NCBI GenBank assembly: GCA_965215545.1
Contig: OZ244066.1
Coordinates: 1,240,001-1,304,000, forward strand
Origin: MPNP01 sp965215545
GTDB taxonomy: Bacteria > Pseudomonadota > Alphaproteobacteria > Rhodobacterales > Rhodobacteraceae
Length of the DNA: 64,000 bases
Direction of reading: 5' to 3'
The notes below the pieces were generated by a model that made no database searches, was not told where the DNA came from, and saw only the letters and a list, made by a program, of their open reading frames with translations. Made by a program: the position numbers and the translations under genes. Shown here one piece after another: positions 28,985 to 38,039 of this stretch. Positions within the stretch are counted from its first letter, which is position 1, and each line of letters starts with the position of its first letter.

Positions 28985-29412
28985 TGCGCTTTCCTCTCTG
29001 ACTGGTCCTGCCCGGTGGCCCCGGGCAGGACATGCTCGGGAGAGAGCTGTACAGGGGGGGGGTGCCCAGATTCAAGGGATAATTTCGAACCGACCTACGA
29101 CCGGCGGATAGCCATTGATCGTAGCAATCACGGCCCGGAATCCTCTGCACCGCCTGGATATGTCTTCGCGATAGATCGCTGCTGAAGCGGACTCGCTGGC
29201 CAGCGATTGCCGGTTCCAGGACCTTGCTGCCGTGCTGCACATGGATCGGGACTTGCCACCCGACTGATGGCGGCGACCGCATCGGGGAGGTGATCGACCC
29301 TTGGGGCTGTTACGGTGCGTGCTCAGCTGCAAAGCGGATTGCAGGCGATCAAGGTTCGGGGAGAGGCCCTTTCAGGAAGGACAATCCGGATGATAGGACA
29401 ATCCAGATGATG
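28985..29412. other. intergenic region downstream of rpsT
   Basis: About 0.43 kb between the frameshifted secreted-protein gene and rpsT, both on the minus strand. No protein-like frame, repeat or clear terminator recognised, apart from a GGGGGGG run near 29055. Confidence 0.45.
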
Positions 29413-29682
29413 TCAGGAGGCGAGGCGGACCCGCTTGGCCAGACGGGAAATCCGTCGCCGGGCCTTGTTCCGGTTGAACACGCCCTTGGAGACTGCCCGC
29501 ATCAATTCGCTTTCCGCTTTTTGCAGGGCTGTGCGGGCTGCCTCGCTGCCCCCACCCTCCACGGCCTCGTCAACCCGGCGCAGATAGGTCCGGACTCGGG
29601 ACTTCCTTGCGGTGTTGATGATGGAACGCCGTGACGTCTGTCGGATGCGTTTCTTGGCCTGTTGCGAATGTGCCATGCCCAT
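29413..29682 (-). CDS. rpsT: 30S ribosomal protein S20
   Basis: bS20 binds 16S rRNA in the small subunit. The 89-residue protein has the family pattern: MAHSQQAKKRIRQT, RRSIINTARKSRVRTYLRRV, and the C-terminal VSKGVFNRNKARRRISRLAKRV. Length is typical. In many alphaproteobacteria rpsT sits between dnaA and an enoyl-CoA hydratase/mutM/ubiE/ubiB block; here both relationships survive but with kilobases of inserted DNA on each side. Confidence 0.96.
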   Translation of the reverse strand: MGMAHSQQAKKRIRQTSRRSIINTARKSRVRTYLRRVDEAVEGGGSEAARTALQKAESELMRAVSKGVFNRNKARRRISRLAKRVRLAS

Positions 29683-30312
29683 TTCCCATCAATGGTGTCG
29701 TGCCAGCGGCGCCCGGTCCGTAGGGCATGGTGGGCTGTTTGTCAAGCCACCATTCCGGTTGGTGGGCGCGGCTCACATGTGTGGTTCATGCTGTGGCCTG
29801 CCAGTGGAAAAACGGGCAATCCTGGTGTTCATCTGGCCCCAGCGCCGGGCCATGATGGCGTTGGCGGCCGCAACGGACCAGTGACGGCCACTTGCCTTGA
29901 GTCGATCAACGACAACGATTCGACAGAACCTGTCAATGTGACCCCTTCCTCCATCCGCATTGCAAATGAACCGCCCGTTTGCCATAGTGACCTGCATGCT
30001 GGGATCCCGGAAGGTAAGCAACATGCAAACGCCGCTCATTCGTCTGATCAGGCCTCCCACCTGATGCCGACTCGCCTGATGACAAATCATGCCCCCGGCT
30101 CCAGAACCCCTTGAAATGAATGCGTCATTCGCAGTACGGCAAAGTTCCTGCCCTCCAGGCCCGCCGGTTCGCTATCGGGCAGTGCCGACTGGACTCAACG
30201 GTCTGAACTGATGGCATCCGATATGTCCATGTCGACCGCAACTCATGCGGTTCTCCGCGAACTTTGCAGACCAAGTTCGCGGGATGACCCGAATCAAGTC
30301 AGGTGATCTTCG
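29683..30312. other. intergenic region upstream of rpsT
   Basis: About 0.63 kb expected to hold the rpsT promoter. No DnaA-box cluster, RNA gene or protein-like frame recognised. Confidence 0.45.
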
Positions 30313-30810
30313 GTGGTGACATATCTTCCGATAAATTTGGACGACCTGCTCCACAACCGTGGCATTGAAACTGAACACGTTGCATTCAAGGCGGGCTGGA
30401 ATCCCGAAACAGTTGGACCGCAAGCGATCAGGACGATTTGCGCCTACGCCAATGACCTGCACACCATCAATGGTGAGTGCTTCGTCATCGGGGTTGCTGA
30501 AGAGGAAGGCCGCGCGGTTCTTCCGCCAGGAGGAATATCCCCAGCAACGTCTGACAGGGCACAGAAATGGATCCGCGGCCATTGCAGGCAGATTGATCCG
30601 CCATACCAGCCGGTCTTTTTCCCAAAGGTTTGAAGACCAGCTGATCCTGGTGATATGGATGCCAAGCGAGCGAGACAAGGCCCCACCGGACGCAAGGGCG
30701 CCTCACCGCGGTTCTGGGTGAGGATCGTTTTTCGAGCCACGGCCATCGGCACCCTCTCCCCGCAGTCAGCGCTCAAAACCTTGTTGCAGACATCGGCACT
30801 GGGTTGCCGG
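30313..30810 (+). pseudogene. remnant of an AlbA_2 (Schlafen-type) ATP-binding protein
   Basis: The first frame (106 codons) matches the N-terminal AlbA_2 domain: LPINLDDLLHNRGIETEHV, EFKAGWNP-like AFKAGWNPE, AIRTICAYANDLH, GECFVIGV and IDPPYQPVF. It stops at 30633, but the family sequence continues in the +1 frame as FEDQLILVIWMPSERDKAP (about 30627-30690) and then returns to the first frame as RFWVRIVFRATAIG (about 30711-30752) and SALKTLLQ. The rest of a normal 450-residue protein is absent. This is a multiply frameshifted, truncated gene. Intact relatives occur as orphan regulators and in some defence loci; nothing here shows function. Confidence 0.62.
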
Positions 30811-31267
30811 CGGGCCTCTGTCTTGCTGGCAAGAGGCAATGACCATGCTGATCGGCGCGGCCCGCGTCGCGCAGGCTGACGGCAGCCAGCTGCTGGACTT
30901 GCAATGGGATGCCCGACCGCATGCGCCGGGGTGGCAGTCTGGCGGCGGCGATGCTGGATCGGCTGCGCCGGCTTGCCGACCTGGCACCTCGGGATCCGGC
31001 CCGCCAGACCCTGATCGAGAGCACGACAAGCCTGTGCGGTGTCGCGCACACGCCATCATGGTGCTGCGGACGGCCCTGACGGGACCGACCGGGCTGGCAA
31101 CACCGGTCACCGACATCGTGACGCTGCCCAGTCGGGCATTCGTCGATCCCGATCCATACGGTCAGTTCACCGACCAGCCGCACGGAGGCCCTGCGCGGGA
31201 TTGCAAACATCCTGCGCCGACCGGGACTACCATTGACCCATCGCGCCCCCTGGTGTAGGGTGCCGGC
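30811..31267 (+). other. decayed coding-like DNA
   Basis: Short stretches look coding, such as AAAMLDRLRRLADLAPRD around 30950-31000, but each is broken by stops and shifts between frames. No family assigned. Confidence 0.35.
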
Positions 31268-31519
31268 ATGGATCACGACCCCGACATGCATGATCTGGCC
31301 CGACAGATCATTCGCCTGGACGGCGCGATCAAGACATCACGGGCGGAGAATGACGCCATGGAATCACGCATTGAGGCCCGCCTGGCCGGCATGGAGACCA
31401 ACATGGCCCAGCGGGATGCGGATGCCGCCAAGCGGGAGACCCGGATGCTGCTGGCCATGGCCGGCATGATCGGCCTTGCCGTCACCATTCTCGGCATCCT
31501 GATCACCCTGCCCACCTGA
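31268..31519 (+). CDS. small coiled-coil protein with C-terminal membrane anchor
   Basis: An 83-residue protein. Residues about 5-55 are charged and helical with heptad-like spacing (RIEARLAGMETNMAQRDADA), followed by one hydrophobic segment (LLAMAGMIGLAVTILGILI, about 61-79). This design resembles bacterial DUF1640/CCDC90-type proteins, but the match is by architecture only. A weak AGGGTG site precedes the ATG. The part from MAQRDADAAKRET onward parallels the short gene at 31603 and the one at 48072 (MAxRD..., then a membrane segment), so it belongs to a small local family. Confidence 0.6.
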   Translation: MDHDPDMHDLARQIIRLDGAIKTSRAENDAMESRIEARLAGMETNMAQRDADAAKRETRMLLAMAGMIGLAVTILGILITLPT

Positions 31520-31602
31520 CCTGCGAACCTGCCACGCCACCGGGCGGCCACCGGACCGCCGGGGGCGGTCGATCTGGCCAGGCCAGGGTGCCGGGATGGA
31601 GC

Positions 31603-31713
31603 ATGGCCAAGCGCGATACCGAGGCCATCCAGCGCGACACGGACAACCGGCGCTGGATCATCGGACTCTTCATGGCAGCCATCGTCAATCTCGTCATCCT
31701 GCTCAGCAGCTGA
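31603..31713 (+). CDS. short membrane-anchor fragment of the same small-protein family
   Basis: A 36-residue frame beginning MAKRDTEAIQRDTDNRRW and ending in the hydrophobic WIIGLFMAAIVNLVILLSS. It closely matches the C-terminal half of the 69-residue protein at 48072, which has RWMIGLFMAAIANLVTLL. It lacks the N-terminal part and could be a truncated copy or a real mini-protein; there is no good ribosome binding site. Confidence 0.5.
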   Translation: MAKRDTEAIQRDTDNRRWIIGLFMAAIVNLVILLSS

Positions 31714-33058
31714 CCACCCCGCCCGCCGGATCCCCGGGCAGCAGCCCCGTCGGACTCGTCCCCACTCCCAGAGGCCCCTCGCGTGACCGATGATGCCGGC
31801 GCGTGGCCTGACCACGGCTGACAATCGCCTTACCAACGACGAACATTGGGGCAATCTCCCGGTCATGGCCCACCCATCTGGCCCGGCTCGGCCGATGGTC
31901 ATCCTCCGCGACGCTGGACCACCGGCCCCGGCCCGCAGCCGGGCCATCTGTCCAGACGGATCCGAAGCGCACCGCCGCAACCCCTGTCCCGCAAAGCCCG
32001 ACGGGTCGAGGCCCAGCAGCTCCGAAGGTCGCCTGCGACCGGCGTTGGCCCGGGTCTTGCTGCGAACCCATGCCGCGGCCCGGATTCCGGATCCCGAGGC
32101 GGTGGCACGGCTGGCGGCGACCGGCCCCTCAAACAGTGACCTCTATCATGCGGCAGTGGGGGCCATGACCACCTGCAGGCGCGGATCGACGCGTTGATCT
32201 GGCCCGAGGAGTCGATGTGAGGGTCGGGTCCGGGATCAGCCCGCCCGTGTCGAGCGCCAGGTGCCACAGGAGGACCCTGGTCATCTGCGTGGACCGGGTG
32301 GACAGTGCCGAACGCCCCGCCAGTGTCGAGCGCAAGACGGCCGCCGCCGTGGGGGCCAGTCTCCAGGCCCTGCGCAAACCCGCCGCCCCGACCGCCGTCC
32401 CCACCATCACTGCCGGGGCGGCACGGCGTGTGCCGACCATGGGCAGGGGGCCAAGGCCCACGCTGCCAGCTTTGTCTTCGCCCAGCCCGATCACGCCTGA
32501 CCCCCAGGTGAGCATGGGGTGGCGGGCAGCGCGCCCACCAACGGCTGCGGGCGGGAAGGCCCTGCCCTCACCCCGTGATGGCGGGCACCGACGTCCTGAC
32601 CCGCACCGATGCCGCGGTGACGGCCGTCCAGGATGCCCGCGCGGGCCGGCCCTGCACCGGCGATCCTGCGGCCCCACAGCACCCCTCTCTTCACCCCGGC
32701 GGGCGGTGCTCTGCGCGCAATTGACGCGATGGGGCTGCCAGGGGGCCGACACGCGGCACGGATGGGGTCACCGAGCGTCAACCCTCGCTCGGGCTTTGCC
32801 CGCCCTCCGATTGACGCTCGGTCGTTGTACTTCAGAGTGGCAGTGGGACCCTGAACACAGTGACTTCAGGGCGACCTTGCCAGCCTATCTGGAGTCCGCA
32901 GCCTTATCGGCGATGCGCGATGCGACGCATCCGCGGGCGTTGAGAAACCGACAGGACGCGGTGCAAGGGGTCGAGAGCGCGTGGAGCGGAAGCAGGGGAT
33001 CGGCGACGCTCGCTGCCGAGATGATCAGGGCAAGGATCGAGGATGACAGGACGAGCAG
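31714..33058. other. very GC-rich decayed region
   Basis: About 1.3 kb with long open frames on both strands, which is expected from extreme GC content and is not evidence for genes. A possible gene end (DHLQARIDALIWPEESM, about 32165-32220) is seen but not assignable. A nested palindrome at 32770-32822 is listed separately. Confidence 0.45.
32770..32822. repeat. nested palindrome
   Basis: ACCGAGCGTCAA (32770-32781) is repeated exactly in inverse orientation as TTGACGCTCGGT (32811-32822). The 29-base spacer contains a second hairpin, CGGGC-TTT-GCCCG (32790-32802). The element could fold as one long structured hairpin. No second copy was noticed in the window, and it has no T-tract. Confidence 0.6.
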
Positions 33059-33127
33059 GCTGAGGCCGCCTTTGGCGAGTTCGAGGCGCACGGTCCGGCC
33101 CATGGCAAGACTCACGTTGTCAACACG

Positions 33128-33586
33128 ATGATCGAGGCACTGATCGATGCGGGAGATGAAAGTCGGTCCCATCGCTGGCTTCAGGCCACCCGCCCCCCCC
33201 CAGTTGGCCGGGCAGCGCTCGATACGGCAATACCGGCCCGAAGGCTCAGAGACTCTCGCATGGCACATCGATGTTTCGAGCGTGCTGGAGAGGAGGTGCT
33301 TCAGGATGCCCGAACCTTGCTGGAGTTTTCCCGGACGAAACTCAATCTGGCCAATGACGCTCACAGGAAACGCCGGAGAGAGACAAGGAGACGACATCTG
33401 GTGGACGCGCGGACCTTGCTGGAACTGGCCCGCACACTGGACTGGCTGGGTGCACCCATGGCCGAAGTCGAGGCCGCTTATGACCGAGCCATCTCGCTTA
33501 TCCCGCAAGAGAGGGGATTTGTTCGTGAACCGGAACAGTCAAGGGCACAACGACGAAAACGGGGATCGGACCGCATCGCTCAGTGA
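33128..33586 (+). pseudogene. TPR-like gene fragment
   Basis: The frame encodes two similar helical units, QDARTLLEFSRTKLNLAND and VDARTLLELARTLDWLG, followed by AEVEAAYDRAISL, which reads like tetratricopeptide repeats. Coding-like sequence in the same frame begins earlier, from about 33050 (AEAAFGEFEAHGPAHGKTH), after a stop codon, and there is no credible start or conserved upstream part. I read it as the tail of a decayed TPR protein; the function is unknown. Confidence 0.35.
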
Positions 33587-34346
33587 GGGTGTCCCGCAAG
33601 CCCCCTGCACCATCCGGTTCTGACCAGACCCGTCTGGGTCCTTTCCTGCCCAGTGCGGCCCCGTGTGGTCCCGCTCCCTGGCCGGGGTCAGGGTCTGCAC
33701 CACTGTTTGCAGGCTGCCCTCGGACTGACCTTCGTGTGCCTCAAGGCCGCCCGCATCGGCTCTCTGTCTTTTTGGGACCCGTTCACGACATTCGCCGGCG
33801 ACCAGAGCCACATCCGCTGGGCATCCGTTTGGGTGCTCTGCTTGTATCTTCATACCCGTTCTTGGGTTTGTGTGACACGATGATGTCGGCGGCGCGGTGC
33901 CGGTTCGGGCAATCTGGAGAGCGATGAGGGGGCTGTCTCCGAGGGCGCGGCCATGGCGCTCCGATCCTGTTGGTGATGCGGCATGGGAGTCGGCCATGCA
34001 GCGCTGGACGGAGTCCTCGTGCCAAGTGCGGCACCCATGCCAGGTGTGGGCCCCGGACTTCGCAATTCTGCCGCGTTCCCCTGGGGCATTCGGGATGCCG
34101 GTTCTTGGCACCATGTCGAGGAGGGACCGGTCATGCTTGAGGACGGTCCGGCGTTGATCTCGGGCGAGGGTGGCACCAGGGGTTGTTGACCGAGTGACAG
34201 GTCTGGCCAGCCATATTTTCCTCAGACGGCCCCCGGACGGATGTTGGACCCGACGATGACGGTCAAGGCACGCCGCCGGTGCGTGTTCACGGACCCTGGC
34301 CGGAGACACGCCCTCCGATTCCGGATGCCGACGATGCGGGATGGAC
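33587..34346. other. gene-free stretch before the enoyl-CoA hydratase
   Basis: About 0.76 kb with open frames on both strands but none resembling a known family. No terminal inverted repeats or transposase motif was found. Confidence 0.45.
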
Positions 34347-35120
34347 TCAGTGCCCCTTGAAGACCGCGGTGCGTTTCTCGATGAAGGCTTCCATGCCCTC
34401 GTTGCGATCCTCGGTGGCAAAGAGCGCATGGAAGAGACGCCGCTCGTGGAGCAGCCCTTCGCGCAGGGAGACCTCCTCGGCCCGATTGATGGCCTCCTTG
34501 AGGGCAATCACGGCCAGGGGTGGCTGCCTGGTGATGAGATCGGCGAGTTTCATGACGTCCGCCTTGACGTTGTGATCAGCGACCACCCGTGCAACCAGGC
34601 CGGATTGTTCAGCCTCGGTGGCTGTCATGCGCCGTCCGGTGAGGTGCATCTCCATCGATTTGGCCTTGCCAACGGCTCGGGTCAGTCGTTGTGTCCCACC
34701 GATGCCGGCAATGATGCCGAGATTGATCTCGGGCTGGCCGAACTGGGCGGATTCGCCGGCAATGATGATATCGCACATCATGGCGAGTTCACAGCCGCCA
34801 CCAAGCGCCGGACCAAGAACACCCGTGATGATCGGTTTCCGGCAGCTCTGGATGGCATCGGACACCGCCCCGAAACTGTCGTGAGCGAAGGCTTCGGTGA
34901 ATGTGCCTTCGGCCATCTCCTTGATATCGGCCCCGGCACAATAGACCTCATCGCCACCAAAGAGCACCAGGCACCGGATGTCAGGATTTCGGTCATACTT
35001 GACGAGTGCCGCCGCCAGCTCGGCCAGAAGATCCTTGCTCAGCGGGTTCAACTTGCCGCGGGCCAGGGTCACAACGCCGATCTTGCCCGTTACCTTGGGA
35101 ATGATATGCTCGTAAGCCAT
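34347..35120 (-). CDS. enoyl-CoA hydratase/isomerase family protein
   Basis: A 257-residue crotonase-fold enzyme, most likely an enoyl-CoA hydratase of fatty acid breakdown. The acyl-CoA oxyanion-hole region is AGADIKEMAEG, the first catalytic glutamate is in GGGCELAMMCDI, and the second is in PEINLGIIAGIGGTQRL; both are present, as expected for a hydratase. Length fits. In alphaproteobacteria this gene commonly lies between rpsT and mutM, which is its relative position here despite inserted DNA on each side. Confidence 0.93.
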   Translation of the reverse strand: MAYEHIIPKVTGKIGVVTLARGKLNPLSKDLLAELAAALVKYDRNPDIRCLVLFGGDEVYCAGADIKEMAEGTFTEAFAHDSFGAVSDAIQSCRKPIITGVLGPALGGGCELAMMCDIIIAGESAQFGQPEINLGIIAGIGGTQRLTRAVGKAKSMEMHLTGRRMTATEAEQSGLVARVVADHNVKADVMKLADLITRQPPLAVIALKEAINRAEEVSLREGLLHERRLFHALFATEDRNEGMEAFIEKRTAVFKGH

Positions 35121-35318
35121 TCAGTTCTCCATTTGTGATCTTGCGCACGGGGTCAGGGCTTGACCCGTTTCCCGACACGCCGCGATGTTGATCAGATGTC
35201 CACGATGATGGTCATATGGGCACTGCCGTGGATCGAAATATAGGACGGACCAGCGGAAAATCAATCCAACGGACGCGTCCCGATCCAACGCAGGGCCATG
35301 GCCTCCGGCGCCATCGGT

Positions 35319-36080
35319 TCAGCTGCGGATCCGCCAGCCGGTCCTGAAGATCCAGTGGATCACGATCATGCAGACCAGGGTGAAGACGCTGATGGCGAGG
35401 AGACTGATGGCGACGGGGACATCGGCATTGCCATAGAATGACCAGCGGAAGCCGGAGATGAGGTAGAGGACCGGGTTGAAGAGGGTGATCGATTGCCAGA
35501 GAGGCGGCAGCATGCTGATCGAGTAGAACGTGCCGCCGAGAAAGACCAGCGGCGTGATCACCAGGAGAGGGATCAGTTGCAACTGTTCGAAATTGCCTGC
35601 CCAGATGCCGATGATGAAGCCGAGCAGGGCAAAGCACAGGCAGGTCAGGATCAGGAAGGCCAGCATGGCGAGCGGATTCTGGATGGAGAAATCGACAAAC
35701 AGGCTGGCCGTGGCGAGGATGACGGCCCCGACAAAGAGCGACTTGGTGGCGGCCGCACCAACATAACCAATGGTGATATCAAGGAATGTCACGGGCGCCG
35801 AGAGGATCTCGTTGAAGGTTCCGATGAATTTCGGGAAGTAGATGCCGAAACTGGCATTGGACGTGGCCTGGGTCATGATGGTCAGCATCATCAGACCGGG
35901 CACGATGAAGGCCCCGTACGCCACCCCGTCAACCTCCTGGATCCGACTGCCGATGGCGGCACCGAACACGACGAAATACAGCGATGTTGACAGCACGGGT
36001 GAGACAAAACTCTGGGTCAGGGTCCGGAAAAACCGGGCCATTTCCGTGCGATAGATGGTGGTGATGGCGCGTATGTTCAT
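35319..36080 (-). CDS. ABC-2 type transporter permease
   Basis: A 253-residue inner-membrane protein with about six hydrophobic segments and the ABC-2 pattern, including FGAAIGSRIQ, FIVPGLMMLTIM, the LSAPVTFLDI loop and the late LVFLGGTFYSISMLPPLWQ segment. It pairs with the ATPase encoded just upstream, whose stop overlaps this start by four bases. The pair resembles the YadGH/DrrAB type of half-size exporters. Substrate is not evident. Confidence 0.9.
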   Translation of the reverse strand: MNIRAITTIYRTEMARFFRTLTQSFVSPVLSTSLYFVVFGAAIGSRIQEVDGVAYGAFIVPGLMMLTIMTQATSNASFGIYFPKFIGTFNEILSAPVTFLDITIGYVGAAATKSLFVGAVILATASLFVDFSIQNPLAMLAFLILTCLCFALLGFIIGIWAGNFEQLQLIPLLVITPLVFLGGTFYSISMLPPLWQSITLFNPVLYLISGFRWSFYGNADVPVAISLLAISVFTLVCMIVIHWIFRTGWRIRS

Positions 36081-37000
36081 GTGTCGTCCTGCATGAGCTT
36101 GACGAAGATTTCCTCGAGGGTGCTCTGGCGTGTCCGGATGTCCGTCATCTGGAGACCGGTCTCGCGCAGCCTGTTCAGCAGGGCCGTGACCCCGGTCCGG
36201 CTGCCCTGCGAATCGAAGCGGTAATTGAGTTCCCGCCCATCGGCACTGGGCTCGAGGTCAAACTCGGCGAGTTCCGGGGGGAGGGTGGCAACGGGATCGG
36301 TCAGTTCGATCGTGATGTGTTTTTCGCCCATACGGGCCATCAGGTCCTGCGTGTTCTCCACGATCCCGATTTCGCCCTTGTTGATGATGGCGACCCGATC
36401 GGCAATCGCCTCGGCCTCGACAATGTAATGGGTGGTCAGGATGATTGTGACACCATCCGCCTTCAGTTCCGAGACGGTCTGCCACATCGCGCTGCGCAGC
36501 TCGACATCGACTCCTGCGGTCGGTTCATCAAGGAAAAGAATGCGCGGTTCATGGCTGAGTGCCTTGGCAATCAGGACCCGCCGCCGCATGCCGCCCGACA
36601 GGGTGTGAGAGCGGTTGTCGCGCTTGTCGGCCAGCGAGAGTTTGGCAAGCAGGCTGTCAAGATAGGCATCATTGGGTCGCAGACCGAAGAGTCCGCGGGA
36701 AAACCGCATGGTGTCGATGACCTTCTCGAAGGGCTCGAGGGTGATTTCCTGGGGGACAAGGCCGATGAGTCGCCGGGCCTTCATGGCCTCGGTCACATTG
36801 TCATGGCCGCCAACACGCACCGTGCCCGCACTGGCCCTGGTGATGCCGCAGATGGTTGAGATCAATGTGGTCTTGCCTGCACCATTGGGGCCGAGGAGGG
36901 CCATGACTTCCCCTTCCCGGATGTCGAGATTGACAGAATTGAGGGCCGTGAATCCTGTTCCATAGACCTTGGTCAGGTCCCGGATTTCGAGAATGGACAT
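36077..37000 (-). CDS. ABC transporter ATP-binding protein (YadG/DrrA-like)
   Basis: A 307-residue ATPase that powers the ABC-2 permease encoded next to it. Walker A is GPNGAGKT near residue 37, the Q-loop is in LVPQE, the signature is LSGGMRRR, and Walker B is ILFLDEPTAGVD, followed by the H-loop TTHYIVEAE. A C-terminal extension of about 90 residues is typical of the exporter group. The ATPase-permease pair lies between the enoyl-CoA hydratase and mutM, genes that are often adjacent in relatives. Confidence 0.93.
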   Translation of the reverse strand: MSILEIRDLTKVYGTGFTALNSVNLDIREGEVMALLGPNGAGKTTLISTICGITRASAGTVRVGGHDNVTEAMKARRLIGLVPQEITLEPFEKVIDTMRFSRGLFGLRPNDAYLDSLLAKLSLADKRDNRSHTLSGGMRRRVLIAKALSHEPRILFLDEPTAGVDVELRSAMWQTVSELKADGVTIILTTHYIVEAEAIADRVAIINKGEIGIVENTQDLMARMGEKHITIELTDPVATLPPELAEFDLEPSADGRELNYRFDSQGSRTGVTALLNRLRETGLQMTDIRTRQSTLEEIFVKLMQDDT

Positions 37001-37095
37001 ACTGTTTCAAGGACTCCCAAGCGCTGCCATGAATGTAGACCCGTCCTGTGGTGATTCAACCCTTGGGATGACCGCAATTGGTGTGGTCATGCCGA

Positions 37096-37947
37096 TCAGC
37101 GACTGTCCGGTCTTGCCGGTTGGCACACCGGGCAGTGGAATGTGGACCGTCCCGACTGCCGGATGCGGGCAATCAGGGCATCACAGCCAGGACGGGGGCA
37201 GGGGCACCCTTCCCGGTCGTAGACAGCAAACTGCGTCTGGAAACTGCCGATGTCTCCCTCGAGGTTGCGATAGTTCCGCAGGGATGAGCCGCGAGCCTCA
37301 ATGGCCCGGCCCAGAATGACACGCGTGGCATCGATGAGCGCCCTGATGTCGTCGTGGCGCAGGACCTTGGCAGGAGTCCGGGGGGCGATGCGGGTCGCAA
37401 AGAGAATCTCCGAGGCATAGATGTTGCCGATCCCGGCGACAATCATCTGGTCAAGCAGGGCATTCTTGATGGGCAGGCTGCGTCCGGCCAGTTGACTGGC
37501 CAGGTAGGCTGTGTCGAATTCCGGTGCGAAGGGTTCCGGGCCGAGAATGATAAGACTGGTGTGGGTTGTCTCATCGCTGGCCGGGAGAAGATCAATCATG
37601 CCAAAGCGACGGGGGTCATGGAAACTCACGGCATCGCCGGTGTCGAGGTACCAGATGACATGATCATGGGCCTTGAGCGCAGGGCTGGTGCCCGACGGGA
37701 GGACCCGCAGGCTGCCCGACATCCCCAGATGCATGAGAATGATCATGTCATTGCTGAGATCCCAGATGAGATACTTGCCCCGGCGCCGGATGTCGGCAAT
37801 GCGGGAGCCGGTGATCCTGTCGGCCAGATCGTGCGGGATTGCCCAGCGCAGCTGCGGCTGACGGACCTCGACCCCGGTGATGGTGTGGTCGGTCAGGTGA
37901 TGGGCAAGACCGCGTCGGACAGTCTCGACTTCAGGCAGTTCTGGCAT
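37096..37947 (-). CDS. mutM: formamidopyrimidine-DNA glycosylase
   Basis: Fpg/MutM removes 8-oxoguanine and ring-opened purines and nicks the abasic site. The 283-residue protein starts MPELPEVETVRRGL, giving the N-terminal proline nucleophile and E3 after Met removal. It has the FHDPRRFG segment, the GIGNIYASE helix-turn region, and the C-terminal zinc finger seen as CPCPRPGCDALI...FHCPVCQ. Divergent from ubiE with about 90 bases between starts. Confidence 0.95.
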   Translation of the reverse strand: MPELPEVETVRRGLAHHLTDHTITGVEVRQPQLRWAIPHDLADRITGSRIADIRRRGKYLIWDLSNDMIILMHLGMSGSLRVLPSGTSPALKAHDHVIWYLDTGDAVSFHDPRRFGMIDLLPASDETTHTSLIILGPEPFAPEFDTAYLASQLAGRSLPIKNALLDQMIVAGIGNIYASEILFATRIAPRTPAKVLRHDDIRALIDATRVILGRAIEARGSSLRNYRNLEGDIGSFQTQFAVYDREGCPCPRPGCDALIARIRQSGRSTFHCPVCQPARPDSR

Positions 37948-38039
37948 GATGGTCCCGGCAGTTTCCGTACCCCGAGTCTACTATGCCCGGCGAAATTGCG
38001 ATACTGGCAACCGCGGTTTTGTGGAACAAGTCTCCCGGT

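Noticed and set aside
32129..33131. Long open frames on both strands in the GC-rich stretch
   Set aside because: Overlapping frames on both strands are expected at this base composition; sequences are low-complexity, rich in Arg/Pro/Ala and match no family.
30000..34346. Insertion sequence or prophage
   Set aside because: No transposase DDE motif, integrase, terminal inverted repeats or phage structural gene could be identified; a terminase-like C-terminal tail near 32.2 kb was too short to support.
33539..34507. A 322-codon minus-strand frame overlapping the hydratase gene
   Set aside because: It runs into the 3' part of a clear crotonase gene in another frame and has no family features.
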